A stretch of 64,000 bases of DNA, taken from contig NZ_CP019962.1 in the NCBI RefSeq assembly GCF_000807675.2, forward strand, positions 1,798,001 to 1,862,000. Direction: 5' to 3'. The position numbers and the translations under genes are program-made. Under the pieces are notes generated by a model, which was given only the letters and a program-made list of their open reading frames with translations, did no database searches and was not told where the DNA came from. This stretch comes from Eubacterium limosum (lineage in GTDB: Bacteria > Bacillota > Clostridia > Eubacteriales > Eubacteriaceae). Positions 1 to 8,105 of the stretch are shown here, piece after piece (positions within the stretch are counted from its first letter, which is position 1; every line of letters starts with the position of its first letter).

Positions 1-857
1 CCGTGTGCGTAGGCAGCCTGACAGGCAACGAGCCCCATGAGGCCTACCTGGCTGAAGCCGGAACGCTCCATTTCCGCCTTAAATGCGTGGCGGAGTGACC
101 GGTTGGGGATAAAAATATTGGAGACCTGAAGTCCGGCGAGATTAAAGGTTTTGCTGGGGGCTGTGCAGGTGAGACTGATGTCGGCAAAAGCTGGTTTTAT
201 GCTGGCAAAAATGGTGTGCGTCTGCCCTTCATATACAAAATCTGCATGGATTTCATCTGAGACAACTGTGACATTGTGAGCGAGGCAGATATCGCCCATC
301 CGTGTCAGTTCCTCCCTTGTCCAGACGCGGCCGACAGGGTTATGTGGACTGCAGAGAATAAACAGTTTGACGTTATGATCAATAATCTTCTGCTCAAAAT
401 CCTCAAAATCAATAGTATACCGACCGCTTTGACAGATCAATGGGTTGTTTACCAGCTGGCGGTCGTTAACCTCAATGCAGCGCGTAAAAGGGTAATAAAC
501 CGGTCGCTGGATCAGTACAGCGTCACCCTTCTCTGTCAGACCGCGCACGGCTGTGGCGATGGCGTAGACAACACCAGGTGTCTTGACGAGCCAGGAGGCC
601 TCGGTTTCCCAGTTAAAACGCCTGCTGTACCAGGTGCGCAGCGTGTCAAAATAATCATATTTCACATCAGAGTAACCATAAATACCATGTTCGCTGGTTT
701 TTACAAGCGCGTCGATAACGGCTTGCGGTGTCTTGAAGTCCATATCAGCTACCCAGAGAGGCAGGATATCTTCGGGCATCCCCCGCTCTGCGGCAAAATC
801 ATACTTAATGGAGCCGGTATTTTTCCGGTTTACTACTTCATCAAAATTGTAAGACAT
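1..857 (-). CDS. MalY/PatB family aminotransferase-type C-S lyase (cystathionine beta-lyase), 3' end outside window
   Basis: A PLP-dependent fold-type I enzyme expected to split cystathionine to homocysteine, pyruvate and ammonia, or to desulfurate cysteine. The translated minus strand begins MSYNFDEVVNRKNTGSIKYD and continues with DILPLWVADMDF, CSPHNPVGRVWT and SDEIHADFVYEG, all typical of MalY/PatB; the PLP lysine lies in APSKTFNLAGLQ. The start is fixed by AGGAGG a few bases upstream. About 285 residues are present of the usual 390; the rest lies before base 1. It follows the MetB/MetC-like gene by 9 bases on the same strand, so the two form one operon for homocysteine formation or cysteine breakdown. 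The family is certain; the preferred substrate is not. Confidence 0.85.
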   Translation of the reverse strand, partial: MSYNFDEVVNRKNTGSIKYDFAAERGMPEDILPLWVADMDFKTPQAVIDALVKTSEHGIYGYSDVKYDYFDTLRTWYSRRFNWETEASWLVKTPGVVYAIATAVRGLTEKGDAVLIQRPVYYPFTRCIEVNDRQLVNNPLICQSGRYTIDFEDFEQKIIDHNVKLFILCSPHNPVGRVWTREELTRMGDICLAHNVTVVSDEIHADFVYEGQTHTIFASIKPAFADISLTCTAPSKTFNLAGLQVSNIFIPNRSLRHAFKAEMERSGFSQVGLMGLVACQAAYAH

Positions 858-866
858 AAATTCCTC

Positions 867-2000
867 CTATTTCAGTGCCTGATCAAGATCGGCAATGAGA
901 TCATTAATATCTTCCAGTCCTACAGACAAACGCAGCAAACAGTCGTCAATTCCGAGGGATTCCCTTATACTCTCGGGCACATCGGCGTGGGTCTGGAGCA
1001 TTGGATAGGTGATGAGAGACTCAACACCTCCAAGGCTTTCGGCATACAGAATGAGGGAAACGCGTTCCAGTACCTTTGCGGCTGTTTGAGGGCAATCGAC
1101 CTTAAACGAAATCATTGCGCCAAAGCCTCGGGCCTGTTTTTTTGAAAGTGCGTAGTCAGGATGATCTGGAAGACCAACATAAAAAACCTTTTTAATTCGG
1201 GTGTGGTGTGATAGCCACTTAGATAATTCTAACGCATTTTGCTGCTGTCTGTCCATACGCACAGCTAAAGTTTTTATGCCACGAAGGACCAGCCAGCTGT
1301 CAAAAGGAGAGAGACAGGCGCCGGTGGTTCCATAAATAAACCGGAGACGTTCGGATAAAGCTTCGTTTTTGGTAACAAGAAAACCAGCAAGCGTGTCGTT
1401 ATGCCCGGACAAATATTTTGTACCGCTGTGGATAACCACATCTGCCCCAAGCTCCAGCGGGTTTAAATAGTAAGGGGTTAAAAAAGTATTGTCTACCAGC
1501 AGCAAAAGATTATGTGCCCTTGCGATTTTGGATATTGCTTTTATATCTGTCACCTTCATCATTGGGTTGGTCGGCGTTTCGATAAAAATAGCTTTGCTGT
1601 GAGGTGTGACAGCATCCTTGACCGCTGCGGTATCTGAGGTGTTGACTGCTGTAAATTGCAGTCCATGATGGGAGGAGATGCTGTTAAACAGCCGGTGTGA
1701 GCCACCGTAAAGATCGTCGGAGGTAATAATGTGGTCACCGCTTTTAAACAGCTCAAAAAGAGCGGTAACAGCCGCCATGCCAGAGGAGAATGCCAGCGCC
1801 TCATTCCCGTGTTCCAGACTGGCAATGGTTTCTTCAAGATGCTCCCGTGTCGGGTTTTGAATGCGCGAATAATCATATCCTGTGCTCTGTCCAACCCCAG
1901 GGTGGGCAAAGGTGGCATTTTGAAAAATAGGAACAGAAATGGCTCCGGTATCATTGTGATAAACGTTAGAACCGTGAATGCAGAGGGTATTAATGTTCAT
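867..2000 (-). CDS. Cys/Met metabolism PLP-dependent trans-sulfuration enzyme (MetB/MetC/cystathionine gamma-lyase type)
   Basis: A 377-residue enzyme of the trans-sulfuration family, acting on cystathionine, O-acylhomoserine or related substrates. It shows YDYSRIQNPTRE near the N-terminus, the SSGMAAVTALFEL motif, DNTFLTPYYLNPLELGAD and the PLP lysine motif HSGTKYLSGHND. I chose the start MNINTLCIHGSN because AGGAGA sits 8 bases upstream; an in-frame ATG further up would add 28 residues that lie over the promoter and do not look like protein. Together with the downstream C-S lyase it can interconvert cysteine and homocysteine. Members of this family cannot be split into gamma-synthase, gamma-lyase and beta-lyase from sequence inspection alone. 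Confidence 0.9.
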   Translation of the reverse strand: MNINTLCIHGSNVYHNDTGAISVPIFQNATFAHPGVGQSTGYDYSRIQNPTREHLEETIASLEHGNEALAFSSGMAAVTALFELFKSGDHIITSDDLYGGSHRLFNSISSHHGLQFTAVNTSDTAAVKDAVTPHSKAIFIETPTNPMMKVTDIKAISKIARAHNLLLLVDNTFLTPYYLNPLELGADVVIHSGTKYLSGHNDTLAGFLVTKNEALSERLRFIYGTTGACLSPFDSWLVLRGIKTLAVRMDRQQQNALELSKWLSHHTRIKKVFYVGLPDHPDYALSKKQARGFGAMISFKVDCPQTAAKVLERVSLILYAESLGGVESLITYPMLQTHADVPESIRESLGIDDCLLRLSVGLEDINDLIADLDQALK

Positions 2001-2055
2001 AGGGAAGTCTCCTTTATAAATGATATAAAACATAGTTAATAAATATGTTTTTATA

Positions 2056-2084
2056 ATCATAGTACGAAAAATCTGAAAAGTCAA
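2056..2084 (-). promoter_or_regulatory. Sigma-A promoter of the minus-strand sulfur operon
   Basis: On the minus strand TTGACT (2079-2084) and TATGAT (2056-2061) are separated by exactly 17 bases, about 55 bases before the start codon of the MetB/MetC-like gene. Confidence 0.7.
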
Positions 2085-2133
2085 TGGATTTTTAAAACAT
2101 ATATGAAAAATATGATTTATTTCTCAAAAGTGC

Positions 2134-2162
2134 TTGACAGAATTGGTTTAACGTCATATAAT
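2134..2162 (+). promoter_or_regulatory. Consensus sigma-A promoter of cysK
   Basis: TTGACA (2134-2139), 17-base spacer, TATAAT (2157-2162): both hexamers are perfect matches to consensus. Transcription would begin near 2170, leaving a leader of about 55 bases that contains two of the TATGTTTT-type repeats. Confidence 0.85.
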
Positions 2163-2225
2163 AAAATCATATTAATCATATATGAAAACATAAGATTGAA
2201 TATGTTTTAAACGGAGGAAAACAAA

Positions 2226-3158
2226 ATGGCAAAAATTTATAAGAGTTTAACTGAATTAATTGGAAAGACACCGCTTTTGGAACTCAGCAATTATGAAAAG
2301 AAAAATGCATTGAATGCTGCGGTGCTGGCAAAGCTTGAATACTTTAATCCAGCGGGAAGTGTGAAAGATCGTATTGCGAAGGCCATGATTGATGATGCGG
2401 AAGAAAAGGGGCTGCTGAAGAAAGGCTCAGTTATTATTGAACCGACGAGCGGTAATACCGGTATCGGTCTGGCAAGCGTCGCTGCCGCCAGAGGCTACCG
2501 TGTGATCCTTACAATGCCTGAAACCATGAGTGTGGAACGCAGAAAGCTTTTAAAGGCCTATGGGGCTGAGCTGGTTCTGACTGATGGCGCAGCAGGTATG
2601 AAGGGTGCTATCGCAAAGGCAGAGGAGCTGGCAAAGGAAACGCCTGACTCATTCATTCCAGGACAGTTTGTTAATCCTGCGAATCCCGCTGTGCACAGAG
2701 CGACGACAGGCCCGGAAATCTGGGAAGACACAGATGGAAAGGTGGATTATTTTGTTGCAGGTATCGGTACAGGCGGCACTATTACCGGTGTAGGCGAGTA
2801 TTTGAAATCTAAAAATCCAGAATTAAAAGTGATTGCCGTTGAACCGACGGGTTCTCCAGTACTGTCAGAGGGAAAGGCTGGTCCGCATAAGATTCAGGGA
2901 ATCGGCGCTGGCTTTGTACCGGATACACTGAACACGGGGGTCTATGATGAAATCATTAAGGTCGATAATGAAGACGCTTTTGCGACCGGCCGTGAGGTCG
3001 CAAAAGAGGAGGGCCTGCTGGTCGGCATTTCATCCGGCGCGGCTCTTTGGGCGGCAACACAGCTTGCAAAGCGTCCTGATAATAAAGGGAAAAATATTGT
3101 GGTTCTGTTACCCGACACCGGAGAACGCTACTTGTCAACCGCCTTATTTGAGGAATAA
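2226..3158 (+). CDS. cysK: Cysteine synthase A (O-acetylserine sulfhydrylase)
   Basis: Condenses O-acetylserine with sulfide to give cysteine, using PLP in the cytosol. The 310-residue length is standard. The PLP lysine lies in [14 protein letters not shown] (about residue 45), the substrate loop [12 protein letters not shown] follows, and the phosphate-binding loop is [12 protein letters not shown]. The ending [15 protein letters not shown] is typical of CysK. GGAGG sits 8 bases before the ATG. Expression comes from a perfect consensus promoter in the repeat-rich region shared with the divergent trans-sulfuration operon, so sulfide assimilation and cysteine/homocysteine interconversion are probably coordinated. 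No serine acetyltransferase gene is visible in the window. Confidence 0.97.
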   Translation: MAKIYKSLTELIGKTPLLELSNYEKKNALNAAVLAKLEYFNPAGSVKDRIAKAMIDDAEEKGLLKKGSVIIEPTSGNTGIGLASVAAARGYRVILTMPETMSVERRKLLKAYGAELVLTDGAAGMKGAIAKAEELAKETPDSFIPGQFVNPANPAVHRATTGPEIWEDTDGKVDYFVAGIGTGGTITGVGEYLKSKNPELKVIAVEPTGSPVLSEGKAGPHKIQGIGAGFVPDTLNTGVYDEIIKVDNEDAFATGREVAKEEGLLVGISSGAALWAATQLAKRPDNKGKNIVVLLPDTGERYLSTALFEE

Positions 3159-3170
3159 ATAAAAATAAAA

Positions 3171-3210
3171 AGCGGGTGTGTACTGTATTTCGTACGCACC
3201 CGTTTTTTTA
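3171..3210. terminator. Bidirectional terminator between cysK and nrdG
   Basis: Stem with arms CGGGTGTGTAC and GTACGCACCCG around a 7-base loop, followed by TTTTTTT on the plus strand and preceded by A-rich sequence. It serves the convergent cysK and nrdDG transcripts. Confidence 0.85.
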
Positions 3211-3672
3211 ATGGCGTAATTCTATAATACGCTGATTACTGCTTCCGCGAAAGGGGAGGGTCAGATCGCGATTTTCAGATTGAAATGGCCCATCGATGAG
3301 CAGATCGGTTTCCCGAAGCAGGGCATTGATGCTTTCATCCTTCATGGTTTTCAGCCTTTCCAGTGTGTATCCGGTGTAAGTGACTACATCTAGACTGTTT
3401 GCGTGAAGCTTCTGGGCTAAGTCGGCCAGGGCGGCGGACTGCAGAAAAGGTTCGCCGCCGCTGAATGTAACCCCCTGAAGTAGAGGGTTTTTCACTATTC
3501 TGGCGAGAAGCATTTCTGTCTCCACAAAAGTGCCTCCAGTCATCTGGTGTGTCTGAGGATTGTGGCAGCCAGGACAGTGGTGTGGGCAGCCCTGTGTAAA
3601 AATGACAAAGCGGAGCCCAGGTCCGTCGACAATGGATTCTTCAATACAATTATTGATTTGCAGAAACGCCAT
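3208..3672 (-). CDS. nrdG: Anaerobic ribonucleotide reductase activating protein
   Basis: A radical SAM enzyme that uses S-adenosylmethionine and a 4Fe-4S cluster to create the glycyl radical on NrdD. At 154 residues it has the expected length. The cluster-binding CxxxCxxC is in CPHHCPGCHNP, within FVIFTQGCPHHCPGCHNPQT, and VTFSGGEPFLQ is the SAM-binding GGE motif. Its start lies inside the last 23 bases of nrdD, so translation is coupled. It ends at the bidirectional terminator shared with cysK. Confidence 0.97.
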   Translation of the reverse strand: MAFLQINNCIEESIVDGPGLRFVIFTQGCPHHCPGCHNPQTHQMTGGTFVETEMLLARIVKNPLLQGVTFSGGEPFLQSAALADLAQKLHANSLDVVTYTGYTLERLKTMKDESINALLRETDLLIDGPFQSENRDLTLPFRGSSNQRIIELRH

Positions 3673-5974
3673 GTTTCACCCTCGCTTTCTCCTCCGCGCG
3701 CTTTGCGTTATTCCAGCGGTCAATGGTACCTACCAGATAGCCGGTGATACGGCGGATGCGCTCAAAATCAGGGTTTCCATCCCCTTCGTGTCTGTGGCAG
3801 TTTGGACATTCTTCGCCAATAATACCATTGTAGCCGCAGACTGGATCTCGGTCGACAGGATGGTTGATAGAACCATAGCCAATGCCGGCTTCCTTCATGC
3901 AGCGGACAATTTTTTCAAAGGCCGCGAGGTTGGCGCTGGCATTTCCATCCAATTCGACGTAGCTGATGTGTCCTGCGTTGGTATACTCATGGTATGGCGC
4001 CTCAAGCTGAATTTTTTTATGGGCCTGTATAGGGTAGTAGACCGGAACATGAAAGGAATTCGTGTAAAATTCACGGTCGGTAACGCCGGGGACAGTCCCG
4101 AATTTTTTACGGTCTATGGCGACAAAGCGCCCGCTGAGTCCTTCTGCCGGTGTGGCGAGCAGGGTAAAGTTCAAACCTGTTCTATCAGATTCAGCGTCCA
4201 TCAGACGCCGCATATGCGAGATGATCTGAAGCCCCAGAGCCTGGCTTTCTGCACTTTCACCATGATGCATGCCGGTAAGCGCCTTGAGCGTTTCGGCAAG
4301 TCCGATGAAGCCGACGCTCAGGGTTCCGTGTTTTAAAACGTCCTCGACCCGGTCATCGCGTCCGAGACTTTCTGAATCAATCCAGACACCCTGTCCCATC
4401 AGGAAAGGATAATTTCTGCCTCGTTTGGCGGCCTGGATTTTGAAACGGTGAAGCAGCTGATTTACAACCAGAGAAACGCGCTCATCCAGAATCTTATAGA
4501 AGGTATCAAGATTTCTATAAGATTCAAGGGCAATCCTTGGTAAATTGATGGAGGTAAAACTTAAATTGCCGCGCCCGCAGGTCGTTTCGTTCTGAGGGTC
4601 ATAATGGTTCCCCATTACCCGGGTTCGGCAGCCCATGTAGGCGACCTCAGTGTTATAATCACCCTCTGTATAATACTGCAGATTAAAGGGTGCATCCAGG
4701 AAGCTGAAGTTCGGGAAAAGGCGCATGGAGGACGTTTTGATGGCCAGTTTAAAAAGATCGTAGTTGGGGTCGGCTTCGTTATAGTTAACGCCTTCCTTTA
4801 CCTTGAAAATCTGAACCGGAAAAATAGGTGTCTCACCATTACCGAGTCCAGCCATTGTGGCTTTTAGCAGATTTTTGATGACCATGCGCCCTTCGGCTGA
4901 TGTATCCGTGCCATAGTTTACAGAGGAAAAAGGAACCTGTGCGCCGGCCCGCGAGTTCATGGTATTCAGGTTGTGGATAAAAGCCTCCATCGCCTGATAG
5001 GCAGCTTCCTCTGATTCACGCAGAGCGGTTTGGCAGGCGTGCTCATGCGTTTTATTAATCATCCGGGCATCAAAAGAAGACCCCTTAAAAAATGCGGCCA
5101 GCTCCCGGCCAAAGGCTTCCTGCGTATCCATAGTGATCGGAGCCTCAATTTTTTCACAGGCAGAGGCAACCATTTCTGTGACTGCTTCACGGTCCTGACC
5201 AGAACAGACACTGAGATCATTGATCAACGCTTTGCGGTACAGCTTGCTGAAGGTTTTGACAATACCAGGCGCCATAGCATAGTCAAAGTTTGGAATGCTC
5301 TGGCCTCCGTGCATTTCATTTTGATTTGCCTGAATGGCAATACAGGCAAGGGCAGAGTAGCTTCGGATGTCATTCGGCTCGCGCAGGTAGCCGTGCCCTG
5401 TTGAGAAGCCGCCTTTAAAAAGCTTGAGTAAATCAATCTGACAGCAGGTTTCAGTCAGCATATAGAAATCTTTATCATGAATATGTATATCACCGGAGAT
5501 ATGTGCATCAGCAATTTCACGCGGAAGAATGTAATTATCAATAAAATATTTTGACCCTTCAGAACCGTATTTCAGCATGGTTCCCATGGCTGTATCTGAG
5601 TCAATATTGGCATTTTCGCGTTTAAGGTCTGCATCTTCAGCGTAACGGAAGGTGAGATCCTTATATATTTCCATTAAGTCACTTTCAGTCTGACGTGTTT
5701 TGGCGTGCTCGGCGCGGTACAGGATATAGGCCTTGGCCGTTTTTGCGTAATCAGCTTTGATCAGCGTTTCCTCCACAATATCCTGTATCTGCTCTACCGT
5801 TGGGCGGCCCAAAGCCTCAGCCGCTGAGGTAACCACATTCGTCAGAAACTCAATGTGCTTTTCTGTCATAGATTCGCCGCTCACAGAGATATTCGCTTTG
5901 TAGATGGCGCTGCTGATTTTACGGGTATCAAAAGGTGCTACAGTCCCGTTTCGTTTTATAATACTGTCGATCAT
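3650..5974 (-). CDS. nrdD: Anaerobic (class III) ribonucleoside-triphosphate reductase
   Basis: Glycyl radical enzyme reducing ribonucleoside triphosphates to deoxy forms in the absence of oxygen. The 774 residues begin with an ATP-cone allosteric domain (SIIKRNGTVAPFDTRKISSA, roughly residues 4-95), continue with the large barrel, and end with a zinc site (CGYNGIIGEECPNC) and the glycyl radical motif RRITGYLVGT about 30 residues from the C-terminus. The start MIDSII is preceded by GGAGG. Forms an operon with nrdG. The promoter carries two NrdR-like boxes (see 6023-6069), so repression by NrdR when dATP is plentiful is likely. A strict anaerobe can live with this enzyme alone; no aerobic or class II enzyme is seen in the window. 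Confidence 0.98.
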   Translation of the reverse strand: MIDSIIKRNGTVAPFDTRKISSAIYKANISVSGESMTEKHIEFLTNVVTSAAEALGRPTVEQIQDIVEETLIKADYAKTAKAYILYRAEHAKTRQTESDLMEIYKDLTFRYAEDADLKRENANIDSDTAMGTMLKYGSEGSKYFIDNYILPREIADAHISGDIHIHDKDFYMLTETCCQIDLLKLFKGGFSTGHGYLREPNDIRSYSALACIAIQANQNEMHGGQSIPNFDYAMAPGIVKTFSKLYRKALINDLSVCSGQDREAVTEMVASACEKIEAPITMDTQEAFGRELAAFFKGSSFDARMINKTHEHACQTALRESEEAAYQAMEAFIHNLNTMNSRAGAQVPFSSVNYGTDTSAEGRMVIKNLLKATMAGLGNGETPIFPVQIFKVKEGVNYNEADPNYDLFKLAIKTSSMRLFPNFSFLDAPFNLQYYTEGDYNTEVAYMGCRTRVMGNHYDPQNETTCGRGNLSFTSINLPRIALESYRNLDTFYKILDERVSLVVNQLLHRFKIQAAKRGRNYPFLMGQGVWIDSESLGRDDRVEDVLKHGTLSVGFIGLAETLKALTGMHHGESAESQALGLQIISHMRRLMDAESDRTGLNFTLLATPAEGLSGRFVAIDRKKFGTVPGVTDREFYTNSFHVPVYYPIQAHKKIQLEAPYHEYTNAGHISYVELDGNASANLAAFEKIVRCMKEAGIGYGSINHPVDRDPVCGYNGIIGEECPNCHRHEGDGNPDFERIRRITGYLVGTIDRWNNAKRAEEKARVKHGVSANQ

Positions 5975-6019
5975 TACATCATTCCTCCGGATGCTTAGTT
6001 ATTGTTGTTTATATCGAAA

Positions 6020-6048
6020 ATCATACTATATATTGTGCTGACTGTCAA
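6020..6048 (-). promoter_or_regulatory. nrdD promoter
   Basis: Minus strand TTGACA (6043-6048) and TATGAT (6020-6025) with a 17-base spacer, about 45 bases before nrdD. The spacer contains an NrdR-like box. The intergenic stretch 5975-6293 otherwise holds only the second box and the terminator of the next gene. Confidence 0.75.
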
Positions 6049-6069
6049 TTTGTGGACAACATTTTGTGA
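6023..6069 (-). promoter_or_regulatory. Pair of NrdR boxes
   Basis: Box 1 (6023-6038; minus-strand core CAATATATAG) lies within the promoter spacer; box 2 (6054-6069; core CAAAATGTTG) lies upstream of the -35. The cores start exactly 31 bases apart, that is three helical turns, the spacing known for NrdR operators (consensus close to acaCwAtATaTwGtgt). Confidence 0.7.
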
Positions 6070-6191
6070 AAATGATTAAAATGAGAGAATGAGAGGGCTG
6101 AGGCCTGTGGATAAAAAATGTGCACAAAAATTTTTAATAAATAAGCGCGAAAGAGAGCAAATTTTTACAGTTAAAAATGGCTGCGCATATG

Positions 6192-6225
6192 AAAAAAACG
6201 GTACACGCTGTTTTAATGTGTACCG
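6192..6225 (-). terminator. Terminator of the surface protein gene
   Basis: Arms CGGTACAC (6199-6206) and GTGTACCG (6218-6225) pair perfectly; on the minus strand the hairpin is followed by a run of T (complement of 6192-6198). Confidence 0.8.
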
Positions 6226-6293
6226 CAATATTTAGATAGAAAATGGTTTTTTAAGAGCAAAGTATACAATATATAGATTTGATGTACTTGCCT

Positions 6294-7925
6294 TTACTCA
6301 TCTTTTACATCCGTTGTTTCCTTACGCACAAGCAGCATGGTAACGGCACAGAGGAGTGTCAGACTGAGTGCTGCCACCGCAGGTAATCCGCCTTTTATAT
6401 TATTCTTTATGGCGCCGGTAATTCCAGTATGTACATTCTCGGAGACGGGGGTAGTACCGTTCAGGTAGCTGGATACGGTTTTTAAGGCATTACCCATTTC
6501 CTGGAGATAAAGGGTCGATTCGGATTTAAGGCTTTCTCTGGTACCCGTTCTGACATTCTCACCGGGGTTTGAGACAGTTGAAGCAGTGGATTCTTTTTCG
6601 ACAGAAACTTTGGGGGCTGTCGTCGGCACTGCTTTTGTTTCACTGCTGCCGTGGTCCATATCACTCTGAGTAACAGTAGGATTTCCCTCCTGATCAAGTG
6701 TAATGCGGATAGCGTTGGAATCGCCGTTAATACTGCCGTTTTTGGCTTCAAGCTGGAAAACATAGCTGTGGCCGGCTTCCAGACCGGTCAGATTATATTG
6801 GTTTGAGGCTGCCGCAGTAATTTTTTCAGACGGCCAGGTCTGCCATGAACCACTGTTGTCTTTTTCCACCCAAAGTGTTGGAGTGCCAAAGCTTTGGATT
6901 GGCTGGTGGAATCGGAGAAGCAGGCTGTAGCTGCCAGTGTTTTCAGTCACAGGCGCATCGTAATAAATAAACGGCTTTTTAGGATCAATGACGACAAGCC
7001 TCTGCGTTTGATTTTCCAGTAAAGCGGCGGCACCGGCAGGAGTAAAGGTATCGGGACAGAGCTTATAGCTGAGCGGATAAATCCCGGCTTTTGTAATATC
7101 TGCTGTGTCAGTATCCCAACAGACCGGTAATGACGAGGTGTAGCGGATATCGCCGGTATCCTTGTCGGTGATTTTAAACACCATACTATCAGGCAAACCG
7201 CCCAGAGTGTCCAGTTCTGTATAGTGGTAGCCTGTGTTTTTGGGGGCTGCGATGGTATCTGCAATAACAGCATTTTCTGCTTCAGGGGAGACAGCGCTTG
7301 TATTCAGAAGCACTTCGCCTGCGTCAACAGCCGTGGCTCCGGCTCCTTCAGCAGTAATTTCACTGAAATAGGCATCAACGGAGCCCTTTGTCTGAATAGC
7401 AGTGCTGCTGCCGCCAATGGTACTGACAAGGGTAGAATTAAAGGTCAGATCAGCGTTGCTGACTGCGTTGATACCAAAGGTGTCAGAACCGGTTGCTTCA
7501 ATTTTTGAAGCCACTGCTGACAGGCGGCTGTTTCCGGTAATTTTAATGGCTGTGCTGTTCTCAGCGGTAGCTGCCAGGGTGGAATGATCGAGCTGAAGGT
7601 CTGCATTGTTTTCCAGCATGATCAAAGTCCTCTGACCAGTAATGGTTATGTTTTTAAAGGACCAGCTGTTTTGGATGTACAGGGTATTTCTACCGAGATC
7701 CAAGGTGATGCTGCTGTCGGGTTCAAAGCCGCCGATGCTGCTGTCTGTTCCTAAAATAATATCCTTTGTAATGTGGATGGTTCCTCCGGTTTCGTTAAGC
7801 GCACTGACTGCGGAGGTTAAGGTTTCGGCACTGTCGGCCGTATTTTCAGGTGTCTGGGCACATACCGGCATAACGGTAAAGAACAGACACAATAATATCA
7901 ATAATAAGGTTCTCTGGGTCTTCAT
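6294..7925 (-). CDS. Secreted, membrane-anchored protein with beta-helix-like N-terminal part and FN3-like domain
   Basis: A 543-residue surface protein of unknown function. It opens with a signal peptide (MKTQRTLLLILLCLFFTVMP..CAQ). Residues about 35-220 repeat short hydrophobic/Asn/Ser/Thr-rich strands (ITLDLGRNTLYIQNSWSF, LQLDHSTLAATAENSTAIKI), which suggests a right-handed parallel beta-helix as in pectate-lyase-like or adhesin passenger domains. A fibronectin III-like stretch with YNLTGLEAGHSYVFQLEAKN follows near residue 390. A Ser/Thr/Glu-rich linker leads to a C-terminal membrane helix (AVAALSLTLLCAVTMLLV) and a short charged tail. No LPXTG motif is seen. GGAGG precedes the start; the gene stands alone with its own terminator. 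Adhesion or glycan binding is possible but unproven. Confidence 0.75.
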   Translation of the reverse strand: MKTQRTLLLILLCLFFTVMPVCAQTPENTADSAETLTSAVSALNETGGTIHITKDIILGTDSSIGGFEPDSSITLDLGRNTLYIQNSWSFKNITITGQRTLIMLENNADLQLDHSTLAATAENSTAIKITGNSRLSAVASKIEATGSDTFGINAVSNADLTFNSTLVSTIGGSSTAIQTKGSVDAYFSEITAEGAGATAVDAGEVLLNTSAVSPEAENAVIADTIAAPKNTGYHYTELDTLGGLPDSMVFKITDKDTGDIRYTSSLPVCWDTDTADITKAGIYPLSYKLCPDTFTPAGAAALLENQTQRLVVIDPKKPFIYYDAPVTENTGSYSLLLRFHQPIQSFGTPTLWVEKDNSGSWQTWPSEKITAAASNQYNLTGLEAGHSYVFQLEAKNGSINGDSNAIRITLDQEGNPTVTQSDMDHGSSETKAVPTTAPKVSVEKESTASTVSNPGENVRTGTRESLKSESTLYLQEMGNALKTVSSYLNGTTPVSENVHTGITGAIKNNIKGGLPAVAALSLTLLCAVTMLLVRKETTDVKDE

Positions 7926-8041
7926 AAGCCCTCCTTGAGCATTCGAATATTGTCAAATTGCCAATCGCATCTATTATACCACAAAATTGCCCGGGAGTGA
8001 ACAGTTTATCAATGAAAAGCACCTTGTTTATTGAGCAATAC

Positions 8042-8075
8042 ACGAAAAAAGCACCCTTTCGGATGCCCTTTTCGT
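8042..8075 (-). terminator. Terminator of the LarA family gene
   Basis: Long hairpin pairing ACGAAAA-AAGCACCC with GGATGCCC-TTTTCGT around a TTTC loop; U-rich on the minus-strand side. Confidence 0.8.
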
Positions 8076-8105
8076 ATATTTATTTAGAGAGGTAGATAAT
8101 GAACT

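Larger units (their letters stand above)
2027..2208. promoter_or_regulatory. Five AAAACATA/TATGTTTT repeats between divergent sulfur genes
   Basis: Exact copies of AAAACATA (2027-2034, 2094-2101, 2185-2192) and its complement TATGTTTT (2044-2051, 2201-2208) flank both divergent promoters. The density and the position suggest operator half-sites for a regulator of sulfur metabolism. No regulator is encoded nearby and the protein that would bind is unknown. Confidence 0.5.

Noticed and set aside
276-1145. Long plus-strand reading frame over the start of the window
   Set aside because: It runs antisense to the well-matched C-S lyase and MetB/MetC-like genes; its protein has no recognisable family.
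3560-4336. Plus-strand frame of 258 codons opposite nrdD
   Set aside because: Antisense to a clearly conserved nrdD with radical and zinc motifs.
6226-6276. Two further NrdR-like cores, CAATATTTAG (6226) and CAATATATAG (6267)
   Set aside because: They lie about 250 bases upstream of nrdD, one touching the terminator of the next gene, and are 41 rather than 31 bases apart; AT-rich sequence gives such matches by chance.
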